Assembly: GCA_035222895.1 (NCBI GenBank)
Contig: JAVYIG010000163.1
Location: 372,001-436,000 of the forward strand
DNA from: Strongylocentrotus droebachiensis
Taxonomy: Eukaryota > Echinodermata > Echinoidea > Camarodonta > Strongylocentrotidae
Direction: 5' to 3'
Length of the DNA stretch: 64,000 nt
The stretch's first letter is position 1; the number at the start of each line of letters is the position of its first letter. The position numbers and the translations under genes are program-made. Below the pieces are notes generated by a model. The model had not been told where the DNA came from. It searched no databases and saw only the letters and a list, made by a program, of their open reading frames with translations. Shown piece after piece: positions 20,401 through 35,400 of this stretch.

Positions 20401-23400
20401 TTCTACGCAGGTACTGTACTCCGCTATGGATGGGAAATTTAACGCGGCATACTGCAGGTTTACAGTAACTCTAAATGGTGAGTATTATTGTACCCAGGCG
20501 CGTACGCAAGGGGGGGGGGGCTTGGGGGTTGAACCCCCCCACCCTTTGGTATTTTTTTTTAATTATTATTATGAAAAAAACAAATAATTGACAAAAAACA
20601 ATGAAAATTATCCTGTGTTCTAAATTTTGGAATACATAATTGTCCACCAAAATCTTGCCCGTCCCCCCCCCCTCGTCCCACTGCCTGCTCTTTGTGTTCT
20701 AATTCCCCCCCCCCCCCCTCCCTTCTCAGATAGGCACCAAAAAATATGCAAACTTTGTATTTCTTATAATAATAGTTATATTTGTCGGAGATTTGTCCAG
20801 CCTACCCTTGTAGACTTGTGTACTGAAGGTATGCAATTTGGGATTTTAAGGGGGCATAAGGCAGTTGTGCCCCCCGGCCCCCCATATCTACCAGTCCCAG
20901 ATAGCAAAATGTTGTGGGGCCCATCTGGGTTTTATCTGGTTACAACTGGGCTGGCCCACTTGGCCCAGATGGGCCAGCCCATCTCTTGCCCACTTGGCCC
21001 ATTTGGCCCAGATGGGTCCCAGATAGGCCCCATGTGGGGCCCAGCAATCTGCACCCGGGTTATAGAAGGGCCCCAGATGGGCGGCCCAGATGGTACCCAC
21101 TTGGCCCCACGTGAAACCCAGATGTACCCCACAATTGGCCCATCAATATACACAAGGGTACCTATTGGGCACCAGATGGGCCATATGTGGGTTTTATGTG
21201 GGACCTACCACATTCTATATATGGGTCAAGTGGGTTCTATATGGGCCCCATATGGGCTATAAGCGGGTTTTTATATGGGATCCATATGGACCAAGTGGGT
21301 TTGATCTGGTCCCATATGGGCCAATGTGGTTTTAAATGGGCTTCATATTGTTTAAATGGGTTCCTATTTTTCCCAGTTGAATTCATTTATCCCATTTCAA
21401 TTTCCAGGGTTACCAGTTGGGTTTAACTGGACCAGTCGTACCATTTGGCACAACTTTCAACCACTGATTGAAAGCTCCAATTAGCAGACATAATTAGTAG
21501 GTTATGTAGCACTTGTACTAATTAATTTGGTCAATGGCAACAACACATCGTCTAACATTTCCAATGTAAAGGCATTGGTGTTAAGAAGACCTGGTTAATT
21601 TGCTGTGATAAGACATTTCCATATACTTGTATTTTATTGAATCTGTTTTAGATTATAGTTAGTGTTTTTTCTAATTCATGTTTAATTAAATGTAATTTAA
21701 ACAAAGTAGTGAAATTTCCTAATAATTGGCAATTTACATTTTGTAGTATTTTCGAAATGAATTGCAAATAACTAAATCATCAGTAATTAAGAAATATCTT
21801 GTAAATTTAGATAAATTGTTAAAAAACATAGATGTGCACGCACCCCATACTCATTATGCAAATGATGGGATATATTTGTGGGTTTCGGGTGGGAAGGCCC
21901 ATCTGGTATACATCTGGTTTTCAGCTGGGCGAAGACAATGTTCGACGTGCGATTTTCACCACTAAAAACCCACATGGGGCCCATATGGGGCCTATATGTG
22001 TTGGTACTTGTGGGTTCTGGATCTGTTAACGATCTAAATCCCTTGCAATGTTAGCATGTTGTACTCTAATTTGTTTTAAATAATTAAACCTCAGCATCTT
22101 ACAACCCTATTTTCCATCTAAACATTGCTCCATTAAACTCTGTTCAAGTTGAATTATGTCCGAGGTTGTAATTAGTAAAGTGTTCATTGCGTTTGTGCTA
22201 CAGTGTTTACATCATGCACATCATAGACTTCGGTAAACACTGTAAGCAAGTAATTTATCGAAGCCCCATATCACACCCTGAGCAAGTATTTCTTGCAGGT
22301 TTTTCCACCCTAAATAACCCCTAAAAGTTATCTGCAGACGATCGTGGCATTTTTCCAGTTTAACAATTTAACAGTGTAATCGGCATGCTGGTTAAAAACT
22401 CAATAGTTTTTATCTCGTCATCTTGTGTGTATGATTTTGTTATGAAACTATTTACCCTTTTAACGTAAGTGCTGATGTGTGATTTAGTGATTTAAAACAG
22501 GGTTGTTTTTGTTTTTTTGTATTGTTGTTAGTGCTCACCCCCCCCCCCACACACACACACCTAATTGGAAAATCCTGGATCTGCCACTGACTTAAACTCC
22601 ATTTTTACTCTAAATGTAATACGTTGCCTCCAACAGCAATACACTTTTCCTCCGTATTTGCATTTGTTATTTTAGGATTGCATGACTACTGGTACCTTTT
22701 ATTCATAAATTTTACTATTTCAGATCAAGAGGCACTTTAAATGGAACACTTGTTTTTATTACAATCGTACTATACTAGTTTTGCATTTTGTAGATACCTA
22801 GATGAAAAATTGAATAGTTATCAATCGCATTCCTTTGTAATCAGTACAAGATATTAGATACTAGTGAACATTATATGGCAAATATGGAGTCATGCTGAGT
22901 CCAATCATTTGGGACAAGGGAGTGTGGAAGTATGATTATAAGGTGATCACTAAACGAAGTCATATGACAAATTTCCCTTTATTTTAGTGGATAGTGTTGA
23001 TCCAGAGCTTCAATGCCCATCCAACATGAACATTAGAGTGACCCAGGATATGACTAGCCAAGTGGTCACCTGGCCGACACCAAATGCAACTGACAACTCC
23101 GGGGGTGTCACTGTCACCTCGAACCCGGAGTCTGGGGCAACATTCCAGGCATCAGTGGCTGGGCAAGATGACACAGTGACTGTCACGGCTGCCGATGCTT
23201 ACGGAAATTCTGTTACTTGTACCTTCCTCGTAAATGTCAGATGTACGTATATAAAACACTTTAAGCTTCTTGTTGCAGTCATATCGAAAGCATGCAACTC
23301 CCCATGCAACCATCATTAATAATCCATACATCACTTCAGGGGCCCGTTTCATAAAACTTGTTATCTAAAACAACAGCTAAATTTCTATGACAAATTTGCT

Positions 23401-26400
23401 CTCAGCCAATCAGATGCCATGATTTCAGTAGCTTATAACAGTAGCTTGAAACTTATTGATAACAAGTTTTATGAAACAAGGCCCAGGTACGTTTTCACAA
23501 ATATGGACCAAGATCTCCCTTTTTGTGCCATTTTAAAAATGCAGCATGTGTATCATGTTTACTTACTGGCCTTCAAAATGTGAGTTTGAACACTTGATTT
23601 GTATCGAATGGTTTAACATGCAAGTCCACTTTAATATGACATCATATATTATTATTTATTTTTTTGTGGCAGACGTTTTTATTCCTCCTTCATCCAGTTC
23701 AACTTGTTACATAGGTCGGCCTCTTATAAGGATTACTTCCTTTCTGTCTGCTACCTGCCAATCAACTTTTATATTGTTGTACCAATGTATATACATGTAT
23801 TCTATTTCTTTATGTAACAATGTATAGTTCTATGAATGTATTTTATATGTTTTGTAATTGCTTTGGTGAAATAAATTTGAGGGGAATTGAATATGTGCGA
23901 TTTCCCTTTAAGGAATTGAAGCCATGAATGTAGTCTCAATTTAAATTGATACCTCTTCCCTCTCTGTTCAGATGATGTTCCACCAGTGCTGACCTGCCCC
24001 GATGTCAGTCAAGAAACAGTAGCTGGTCAAAGCTTTGCCACAGTCACATGGCCAGATGTAGTTATTACTGATGACTATACTAGTGACACGGCGCTAGTGG
24101 TAAGAAAATCATTCCATTTTTATTCTAATCCTGTTCAGCTTTGAAATCATTCAAGTTGAAAGGGTGTAGGATGGGGGGTTGTGTACCCTTCTGAAATCAT
24201 TCAGGTTGGAAGGGTGTTATTTTTTTTTTGGGGGGGGGGGTTATGTGCTTGGAGAGTTAACAACTTGATAAATAAAAAATTGGTACTGTTGCCTTTTGAA
24301 AAATATGGATTGATTAACACTAATCATAAACAAATGTCCTTTATAAAATTGTCAAAAAATTCTGAAATTTCTTCAAATTAATATTAGAAATCAACTGTCC
24401 GGAAAGGCTGCAAATATTTATAACCTGTCCGGACACATGGATGGATGAGATACATAATGCCATATTTAGGAAATGCTACTTCAAGATGTTCTATATTGTT
24501 TTCCCTTTTCCAAACTTTTTTAGAGAACCCAAATAAGAAATAAAAAGTTTTTAAAAACTTTAGGATATGACCCAAATAATATTGTCAGTTTGGACCCAGA
24601 AGGACATTAATTCTTTGGAAAATGACTTACTGCCCTAGTGAGCATTACATGTAACCTTTTTAAATCTTACATCTAAAAGAAAATTTACATCTAGAAATAA
24701 TCAGCCTAAGGTTTATGTTAACCAAATACATGTAGCAGATTCAGATATATCCACTTGTTCATCGTTCTTGCCAGTGTTAAATAGCACAATGAGAATGGAT
24801 ACTCAGGTAAAGAGAATATTTCAGAGTGTATATGCCTAGATAGAAAACTCTGGAGTATCAGGAAGGCGATTTCAGATGAGGCGGCTTCCGTAATTGTCCA
24901 TGCTCTAAAAACAACACGGTTAGACGGTGGAAATGCTTTGCTTTCTGGAATAATGCTGCATCCTCTGAAGAAATTACAGTCTGCTCAGAATGCAGCACGT
25001 ACATGTATCTTTAAAGAGACAGAAAGTCATTCAACCACAATAACCCCTAAACTGCCTTCCTGTAAAACAAAGAAAAGAATTACAAATCATGGAAAGCAGT
25101 GCACGGACGTACCCTTTGTACCTGTCAGACATGCTGACCGCCCCCCCCCCCCCCTCATCCTATCATCCTTGAGCTCACGTGTGATCAGCAGGTAAGTATC
25201 TGCTTGGGAGTCTTCAAACCCATTCTTTGCTGGGCAATAGACCATTCGCTTCTCTTATGCTTAGGTTGTGGAACAGTCTTCCTCATTATTATCTATATAA
25301 GGCTTCCAAGTGGTACAATTAATCAGTGTATTCAATATCTTTAGCGCAGTACGCGGATGAATGACCAATATTGTTTTCGTATTGCACAGTCATCTTGGAA
25401 CTTCAACTATCAATATCGATATGTACATCGATATCACACATACAGAAAAGCCATATCTACCGAGTTAAAGTCAAAATTTGCTATTTCGTTAGTCAGCCTG
25501 ATGAAGATAATAATAATAATAATATTTTATGGCTTTGTTTTCATGTGATACAAATATGTTGCTCTCAACATGACAATATCGGACTCGTCTCTGACTCGTG
25601 CAATATTGTCATAGCTCAAACAATATTTTTCTTATATCAAACTCAAAGCCATCCAATATGATATAAATACCCCCGTTCTGCTGCTTTCTTCCAGAAAACA
25701 GCTTAAAACCTTTATATTCCACATAACTAGGCACTACCTCAGTCTTTCCCAGGTGGATCATGGGCGCCATATTATTTGCAGTATTCATGTTTTAGTCTCG
25801 TCGGCGCGTTAGGCCACTATAGACATTGACGTTCTACGAACTCTTGGATTGGACTGGATTAGATTTGGATTATGTCCAAATGATTAATAACTTAAAAGTC
25901 AGCTTTTAAGTTTTTATTTTTTTGTTATTGCAGAACCCCAAAATAATATCACATAGAAGTCAATGTATTATCATTCCACCATGTAAATGTATTTTTTCTT
26001 CTGCCTTGTTTATGTTGCAGGGCCCCCACAGTCTGACAGGGCTACTCTGTTGAAATAATACCAAATAAACCAATAAATACATTTAAGTTGTTTTGGAGTT
26101 TTTTTGTTTTCTTATTGCAGAAACAGCAACATACCAGGGAAATATTACTTGAAAGACAATGTAACGTTTTGTTATTATTATTCTCGTACTGCAGAACACC
26201 ACGTCCCACGGGTCTATGATTGCCAACTTGCAGTACGATGCCGACCCGGTAACCGTCACCATAACAGCGGAAGATGAGATGGGTAACATAGGGAGATGCG
26301 AATTCACTGCTGATGTTGTAGGTGAGTTGGAAGGAGTTGGTGCAATCCATAGATGTATTTACGAGATTGGGTTAAGCTTTGCCCCCTTTGACGGAAAATA

Positions 26401-29400
26401 TTTAATTGAATCGAATTCAATTAAATTTAAACTGACTTGAATTGAACTGATATGAATTGAATGGAGATTTGACTTGAATTGAATTGAAATGTATTGAACT
26501 GATTTGAATGTAAGTGAATTCCCACTCTTAAAAACACTTGTATAATCATTGTTAATCAAGGTTGCTTTTTGTGTATATGATTCAAGTTATAAATGATAAT
26601 TATAACTATAATCTCTCTATCGTACAATTTGCTGGATTACTGTTTTGGGCTAATGATGCTGTGATACCTCTTACTTTGTATATGAAAGGAGTAGAATGGG
26701 TAAAAATCATTAACTAGAAATTGCTTGTTTTGGTGACAGCTCAAAATCAAACCATGCTAAAGCTGTGAATAATAGCTCTATATCAATCAATATTGACATG
26801 TGTGATAAAAAGGTGCATGAAGTCACTTAAAGGCCAATTCCACTCCAAAAACAACTTGTCTTTAATAGAAGCAAGAAAATCAATCAAAAAAAGTTTTAGT
26901 AAAATCGGATAACTAATAAGAAAGTAATGAATTTTTGAAAAAGTATGCAAAAAACTCTTGAACAATGGAAATCACTACACAAATTGCCAATTTGGTTATC
27001 AGTTTGTGACGTCATTGCCTCACTATTTATCAATTGCTTTAAATATTTGTATCCATTAATTTCCCGCTTTATCCCCCAAAACTCGATATATCCATACCTT
27101 TGTCCAGGTTATATGACTTGTTATATATTGCGTGCATGACATTTCACAAAATCTTGTATGAACTTTGAAGAATTGATATTTTTTTCTGAATATTGTATAT
27201 TCATAATTATTGATTCTTATGTAAATAGTTCATGAAAATTCACATATGTCTGGATTTACCTGAACAAAATTACTCTATATTAGTGCATCCACACACAAAC
27301 ATATTACTATTATTATAATTTCGATGCTGGTGTGAGGATATTAGATTCTTAGGGGGGAAATGGAGATTTATATTATCAATATAAATTTAAAAAAATGAGT
27401 GGATAGTGAGACCATGACACCACAGACGTATGAGTGGGTTGCCAATTTTTCTTGTGATTTTCAAAGTTTGTCATGTCATTAAAAAGTCATAGGCCTAAAA
27501 CCTTCTTATAATTATTATCAGATTTTGCTCTTACTATTTTGATTGGTTTGTCTGATTGTTCTGCTTCTATTGAAAATGAATTATTTTTGGAGTTGGAATT
27601 GGCCGTTCAAAAGTCTTTGTTTAATTATCAAAAAATGTATTTCATTTATTTCTGCATGGCTTGTTACATTACGTGGTATGACCTAGATGAGACTTAATAG
27701 CAGTAGACTTAAATAGGCAATTACAATCACAATACATTTATGGTAATACTGCATGGAGAAACGCACAGAGGTGTGACATACGGCTTGAGGCATTTGGTGA
27801 TTAGAAGTGAAGGAAAAGCCTAGCTACATGTGCACGAGGGGAGCTAGCATGAAATCAAGAAGAGCTATGTTTGATGATAAAACATAGTCTTCATACACAA
27901 GAAAGCAATTGGTAGTCATTTGGAAACATTTGCTTAGCTTTTCTTTCAAGTGCTAAGCTCTTTTAGCTTAACGAATTTGGCCGAATTTGATTCAACCTTG
28001 TTTTACACAGACACGGAGAAACCAGTGTGGTCAGCGTGTCCCGCGAACGTTACTGAAACGGCCGAATTAGGAACTAACTCCAAAGTTGTCAGTTGGGGAC
28101 TACCTTCTGTTAGTGATAACTCAGGCAGGGATCCCATCAAGACTAACAACCCTCCTGCCTCTCAGCTCTTCTCGGGAGGTATTTGGCATGTGGTCTATAC
28201 AGCTACTGATGACTCCGGTAATACTGGAACATGCGAGTTCTACGTCACTGTGATTGGTATATACTTATATTTTGATCAATTGTAATCTCTTAAACATTTC
28301 ATTTCTTTTTAAAGCAGTCGTAGTGCATGATATGATTTAAATATGTATGCTGGCCGGGGGCATAGATCCCCACTTTACAGTAAATTTAATAAAATTGTGT
28401 GCATGGCAATGCCCAAAGTATGCTCTTGATTTCCGAAATGAGCTAAAGAAGAGAGACTACAATAAATAATAAACAGATGACACTGTAAACCAACAAAATT
28501 GTTGAATATTTCATTAGACCTCATTGTCAATGTCATGTAAGAGAGTTGGAAATTCATGTCAACAGATTTTTGCGATTCAATCTTATATGGATGCTATTTT
28601 AGATATTCCTTTCAATTTAGATCATTGATTTTCCATTTAATATTATTCTCCATTATTCTAGTCGACGATGATGTGCCTGAATTCACCAACTGTCCGACGA
28701 GTCAAGTGAGATTTAACTCGGACGCGAACACCAACTCAGCCGTAGTCGACTGGGGTGAAATCACTGCTACAGACAACTCTGGGACCCCTACGGTAACATC
28801 CAACTATGCGAGGAATCAGCGTCTTGACATCGGATCGTACGATTTGGTGTACCAATCTCGAGATATCCATGGCAATGTAGCATTCTGTAGATTCAACGTC
28901 TTAGTGATTGGTGAGTAGTTTAGCCATAGCAGTTCAGAGTTTTCTGCAGCTCTAAGTGATCAGCTTTTCCTCCTAGTCAAAGTATTTGATTTTTTTGTTT
29001 TAAATGTATATTAAATGGGACAGTGTGAAGGAAAATTACCACAAATCAAAAACAAATTACCCATTGTACACGAAAATTGGTGATTTAAAATTCTCTTTAC
29101 GTTGCCAATGTAAAGGCTTCAATGATTATTTTCGATTAAATCACCCTTGTTAAAAAATGATACGATATGCTACAACAGAATTATTTTTTTTTAACGTGAT
29201 TTGTACACATTTTTGCACATGTACAATTTGTAATTCAGAACATTCTGGATCAAATGATAAAATCAAAATGCTACTGAAAGGTTACACTAAACTGCTATGG
29301 GTTCAAAGGGAAAGTTATAGCCCCAGCTTCCATGTCATAAATGAAAAATCCTGCCCAAGAATCTAATGTGTTCCAATGAAGAATGACTGCATGTCTGTTC

Positions 29401-32400
29401 TACCTTAAAGGGATAGTTGAGTTCTGTTTTCAGACCGCAACTGCCTTCAAAGTACATGGTTATTGCTCTTATTCATATCTCTGACATTTGTAGTGCCATT
29501 TTAGAACCTAAAATTGCTATGAAAGTAATTTTAGCCCCCCAAAATGTGTGAAATTTAGCCAATACGATCATACCAATAATCAGCTCCACTTTAAACAAAA
29601 ATATATGGTGACCGTTAATTAATTATTTAATTAAAAATAACATTACATGGGCCGGCTGGTTGTGCGTAATATAACCAACACGAAAATGCCAACAAAGAAG
29701 CCAACATCGGCATTCGCTGAAATACGACGTAAAAGGCGCTATTTCTTTTTTTCAACGTTTTTTTCAAATTATCTGTTTTTTGTGGTGGTACACAAGTATT
29801 AGAAATCGTAATATTTATGGATATTTCAGCCGTCTCTGAACCGATTTCGATCAAACAAAGATGCTTTTGTCATTTAAATTGTATGTTCTTTCAAATTTGA
29901 CACTCAGTTTTTCATTATCTCACAAAAAAAAATTGTTTTGCGTAGCGCCCTCGGCATGAGAACTCAACTATCCCAAAATATTGTGCTTGTTGGATAGATG
30001 ATCTTTATGTATTGGTAGATCCATAGGTTGCACTGTGTGACACCCCCCCCCCCCCCCCCCGCTCTCTCTCTCTCTCTCTCTCTCTCGCTCTTTATCTTTC
30101 TCTCTCGATCTCTCTCTATTTCTCTTGTTATCTCTCACTCTATATATTTTTCTCTTTCAGATACTGAGGCCCCAGGATTTGTTGCCTGCCCCGATTCGTT
30201 CAGTGTATTCATCCTCGGCTCACAGCCTTCGGTCAGAGTCACGTGGACGGAGCCAACGTTCATGGACAACTCCATACAGGGTACCGTCACAGCAATGCCA
30301 TCACCCGGCAGTAGTCTACCAGGATCACAACTGGCTCCTGGCGCACATCTCATTGAATACATGGCAATGGATGCCCAAGGAAACACTGCCTCCACCTGCT
30401 CATTCACTGTCAATGTCATAGTTCAGACAGGTACTCATGTCACTTTCTTTTATCTTTTGTCATTAAAATAATTAGGGTCAATATGATAATAACATTAATT
30501 ATGATAATGTTAGTATGATAAAGATGATAATAGTATGGTAATGATAGTATATTTTCGAAAGACTAGGGGCTTGATTCCCCCCCCCCCCCCCCATGCTCAG
30601 ATTTAGGACAAAATGTCATGGAAGCGGTAAAGAATTTTACGCGTTTTTAAGTACCAGTAATCGCAAAATTTGTCGGGTAGGAGAGATGCTTGATGCCCCC
30701 CTCCCCAATCATTTGTCAGGGTTAACCTATATTTGAGCAACATGTATTGATCTCAAGTTTTCATTATGATTGTGAATTAACTAGTCATACAGAGTTAAGG
30801 CAGTTCAATGGCAATGGCTAAACACAATTACACACAGTGTTGTCAAGTTTATTCTTCTTTTGATATTGGAAATTCTGTAAACAGATGTATAAATCACTTT
30901 ATTTCTGTTTTACAGATACCATTGAACTGGATGGTGAACTCCTGCTTGACAGCGTGCGTGGAATCGATGGCCAATTCAGCCCTACGATAGCTCGTCTACA
31001 AAGCCTGCGGGACGACGTAAGCTGAAGATTTATGTCGTTATATTTATATCATGATCGTAAGATGTGATAGAAATTAGAGGGTAATGACTGGGAGGGCATG
31101 GTAAGGTAGTCGTTACATAGGAGAGAGGAATATAGAAGAAACAATTAAACAAATTATTTTACCATTATTCATGAATGGAATACATTTTTAAAAAGGATGA
31201 CAATTTAAGAGTGACAGATAATTATCAGAAGAATTAGTTTGAATTAAACATTCATTTAAAACATGTGAGAATGGATAGAGAAAATAGAATGATGCACACT
31301 ATGTAGCATGATCAAATAATCATCGAGATGAGAGGGATGAATTTGAATGCAATATGTCTAAGGGGACGAAAGTATTATAGAGTGACAGATAGTTATCAAA
31401 AGCACTTGTATAGATTGGAAAAAGCTCTGTGACATGTTGTGATAGAGAAATGGGAACAGATATAGACAAAAAATTAGACGCATTATTGAAAGGACAGAAG
31501 GAAATAATGAGAAAGAAATATTCGGAAGAAGAGAGTAATCACCGACTTTTCAGAAGTACGAGTAGTTCATTTTTGTTGATCCAAACGTCTAAAACCATTT
31601 CTTCAATCTCTGTCCCTGCAGCTCGACGATCTCTTTAGAATCTCCTCTAGCTTACCTCCAAATTTTGTGGGAATAGAAATCCTTGCTTCAAGTTTCGATA
31701 CATCCAGTAACTTCAAGATCCAGTTCCGTCTTCATTTTAGTAATCCGTCATACTACAATGAAGAAGAAATTAAGCAAGCATTTTACTCGGCTCTTACTGA
31801 CAAACTTCATTTTGCCACCACCAATACGATTGTACCTGAGTCATTCAATTTAGGTAAGTTTATTTCTGTATTTAAATGTATGTAGGTACATTTACTGTAA
31901 AAGCTTTTTCATGTTATTTATCATTAAAGTATTTAAAGGAAAATACAAAAAATATTTGCAGAGGTTGCTTTGCTACCTAAATAAAAAGCTGGTTGTTTGA
32001 ATATAGGCAATTACAAAGTAAGCAGAGATAGGGGAGTTGTATACCCCCCCCCCCAAAAAAAAAAACATCCCCACCCCTCCACCTTGTATACCTGATAATG
32101 TATCATCTATCCTCAATTACTCAATACTTGGATAAGCCTTCAAGATGATTGGCCTGTCGCATGAAGTTTACTTACAGCAGGCGCGGATCTACGGGGGGGG
32201 TTTAGGGGGTTTAAACCCCCCCCCCCCCTTGGGCGGCCCCCCCCCCCCCAAAAAAAAGGGAAAAAAAAAGAAAAAAGAAGAAAAAAAGAAAGAAAAAAGA
32301 ACGCACGCTTGAGAGAAACCCTGTCAAGTGCAAATATTGTGAGAAGATATTCAACTCATCTGGTAACTTAACCAAACACATGATAACTCTGGATATAACT

Positions 32401-35400
32401 GTGTATTAAACTGTTACTTTATTTAAAAAGACGTTATCATGCACTGCTTATTATGGTCTCCATTGTGTTAATAGATGCCAGGAAAACATCACTTACGGGG
32501 TTCAAATAAACACCCCCCCAAAAAATCGGCTCGCCGCTTCGCGGCTCGTGGACGATGCTCTGCATCGTCATTATTTTGGTCAAACCCCCCCTTAGCAAAA
32601 AGCTAGATCCGCCCCTGTACAGGTATTATGGGGTCTTTTCTAATGCAATGGTAAATGCTCACTGTACTATGACATAAACAATTGAAATAGCTATCAAACC
32701 AATGAACCAAGCAAGTATCATAAGGTAGAATGTAATTTCTTTCAATGTGGTCCTTTGTTTTCTTTTAACTGCAGGAATCCCTAAGTTTAAGTAATTGGGG
32801 GAAGAGGGCATTTTCAGGTTCTTTTGCCACATGGTAATTCGAAAGTGAAATTAGGTGATATTCAAACTTCCTCTATATACTTACAAATTAATTACGCTTT
32901 CCTTAGGACAAGTGGAAGGCTGTGCACATAGGGTAGGATCCAGGATTTTTTTGCAAAAGAGGGGGCACAGTATTCCTGAATTGTGCTGACAAGCACACAA
33001 AAAAGTATGGTCTTCACCTAAAAAACGCAAAGAGGGGACACACATTTTCGACTTGTTTACTAAAGGTATGCCACAGGGTTTTAGGGGTTAGAGGCAGTCT
33101 TTGCCCCTGCCCCCTTGAATCTGCCAGTGACCTTTCCAAAGATTGTGATCTATGTAAACAAAATTTTCATAGATGTATTGAGATTCATTACATCAACATT
33201 TTATAATCGAGGCTGGATCAAAATTACAATTGCCAGTGTCTGACTGATATCCCCTTTCCAAGTTTCGTTGATGATCTGCTTCAAGTTCTCGAATTAGGGT
33301 AGATTTCCATAAACCCTGCAGTAATCATGGGACTGTTAAAGGGAAATTACAACCTTGAAAGCAAACGTCTCAGAGAGTACCTCAAAATCAGAGAAGTAGA
33401 CTGGTGAAAGTTTGAATGAAATCCGAAGAAATATGAGATAATTATGAATTATTTTAAAGTTATAAGCACTATATGTATGGGCTCTTTAACTGAAAAAAAA
33501 CATTTCACTGCAGCACCCCTTATAGATGTGAACACGTGAACACGCCTTATAGATTTCTTGAGTGACGTCATTTCATTTTACTTCATGATATGTTTCAGGT
33601 GTAAGGGAATTCCGCGGCCAGATTACCCTGAGGCGAATTGTAGCTTCACCAACAACTGAGGTGTCTTTTGTTACCTGTTGCGGAGATCCAACAAGTACTC
33701 AATATCTTGCTTTGGAAGCAAGAATTCATCAAAACGTAAGTTCTACCTTCAATAAGTTTTAACCTTTTTTAATATTATACTGTACAATTGCAAACAACAG
33801 CCATTCAGGTATCAACAAGGTTGTGTGGAAAGCTGGTCACACCAGCAGTTCTTGCAAAGAGAGTCCCAAAAAGGCCAATCAAGTTGGTTTGCTGCTGCTC
33901 AAATGATGTTATGTATCACTATTAAATCTGTTGGGGACGAAAATAGGTAAACATTTATAATAAAACCTGTGGAGCACGCAATGTAATAGTGTGGAAATAT
34001 ACACTTACATGAGGAAAGGGCAACGTTACATGACACAACAGATCAGCTAGATATAAAATAAGGCCTGACTCTACCAGAAGAAAAGTAACAAATAAAATAA
34101 TCAAAAAAAGTAAACAGCACCCGGTGTTAAAGCACTGTACGTGTACATATACTGGAGAGTTGACTAGAAACAATATATATTTTGATAGGATAATAGTAAA
34201 AAGCATATATCTTTTATATTGAAAACATTTTTAAAACATATTTAAAAACATTTTATTATTCTTAAACCATTATTATATACATATCTACCCTAATCATTTT
34301 GAGGTTGACTAAAATAATTATGAAATGTTGTAAACCTTATCTTAGATTAATTTATTTTATAATGTTTAATAATTTGATTGTAGCACAGTGTTATTCAAAT
34401 ATTTATGTATCAGAATCTACAGTTTCTTTTTACTTTGTCGTAATTTGCGTTGTAATCACACTGAAGAATTAGGCTGATGTGGACATTGTTGAGTTGCATT
34501 TGACAGATCATCTTAACTGGCCTTGTCTTAGGACTATCCTTGAACAGGAAGATGCTATTTGATTCGAAGGGGTTAAATAAATTACAGACGTATGCCCGTT
34601 TTCTACCACAATCCAAACCCGACGCTGGGTTTAGGCTTTTGTTCAAAATCAGGTTTAACAAAGGAAGTTAGTGTGAGGTCTAAGTTTTCCTCTTGTAAAA
34701 CACGATTTTCGACCGAGGGTCAGGTTTAAGTGAAATAGTAGATTTGGTCCTTTCATGAATTTGTTTTGTAATAATGTCTGTGTGCTCACGATTCTTTCCA
34801 TAGCTGTGGTCAACCTTTAGGGGCTTGGGGAACTTCAGGATGGTGAAATCACTTCGGTTTAGATCCGGCAGCGTAGTTGTACCCTTCACAGTAACACTAA
34901 GTGATGATTCAACGGCAACCACCCAACAGGCTGATACTTTCTTTACCAATGCCGTTGATGGGTCTTCCCTGGAGTGGATGCCGGGTGGAGTGTCATCAGA
35001 GCTTTTCCTTGTAACCCTTTCACCACCCAATGTACTTCCAATCACAGGTTAGATGATAGTGGTTGACTACCATGTCCCTTTAATATTATATATACTGAAA
35101 GGTCCATGAGTGTATTCTCATTTTCTGTATAGCCTGGTCGATTTAAATATCGAGAGAGCAAGATATCTTTGCTTTTTGTTTCTTGTACATCTACTATATT
35201 TACTATTTGTCGTGTATTTAAAGATTTACATGATTTTTCACCTCTCTCTCTACCCAAAAATGTAAAATGCGTGATATTATTTCTCCTCTATAACCTGGTA
35301 TATCTTAATTAGTGTATTTTCACTTCTATATCCACTTCTCTACAGTTCTCCATATTTCGTAATCAATCGCTCATTAACTGTCTCATTTCTCTTGTAATCG

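Noticed and set aside
20627-21426. Several overlapping ORFs on both strands, up to 211 codons
   Set aside because: They are all inside the GGGCCCATATGGG satellite and have low-complexity products.
22200-22243. Hairpin as a microRNA precursor
   Set aside because: The stem is only about 11 bp, too short for a typical precursor.
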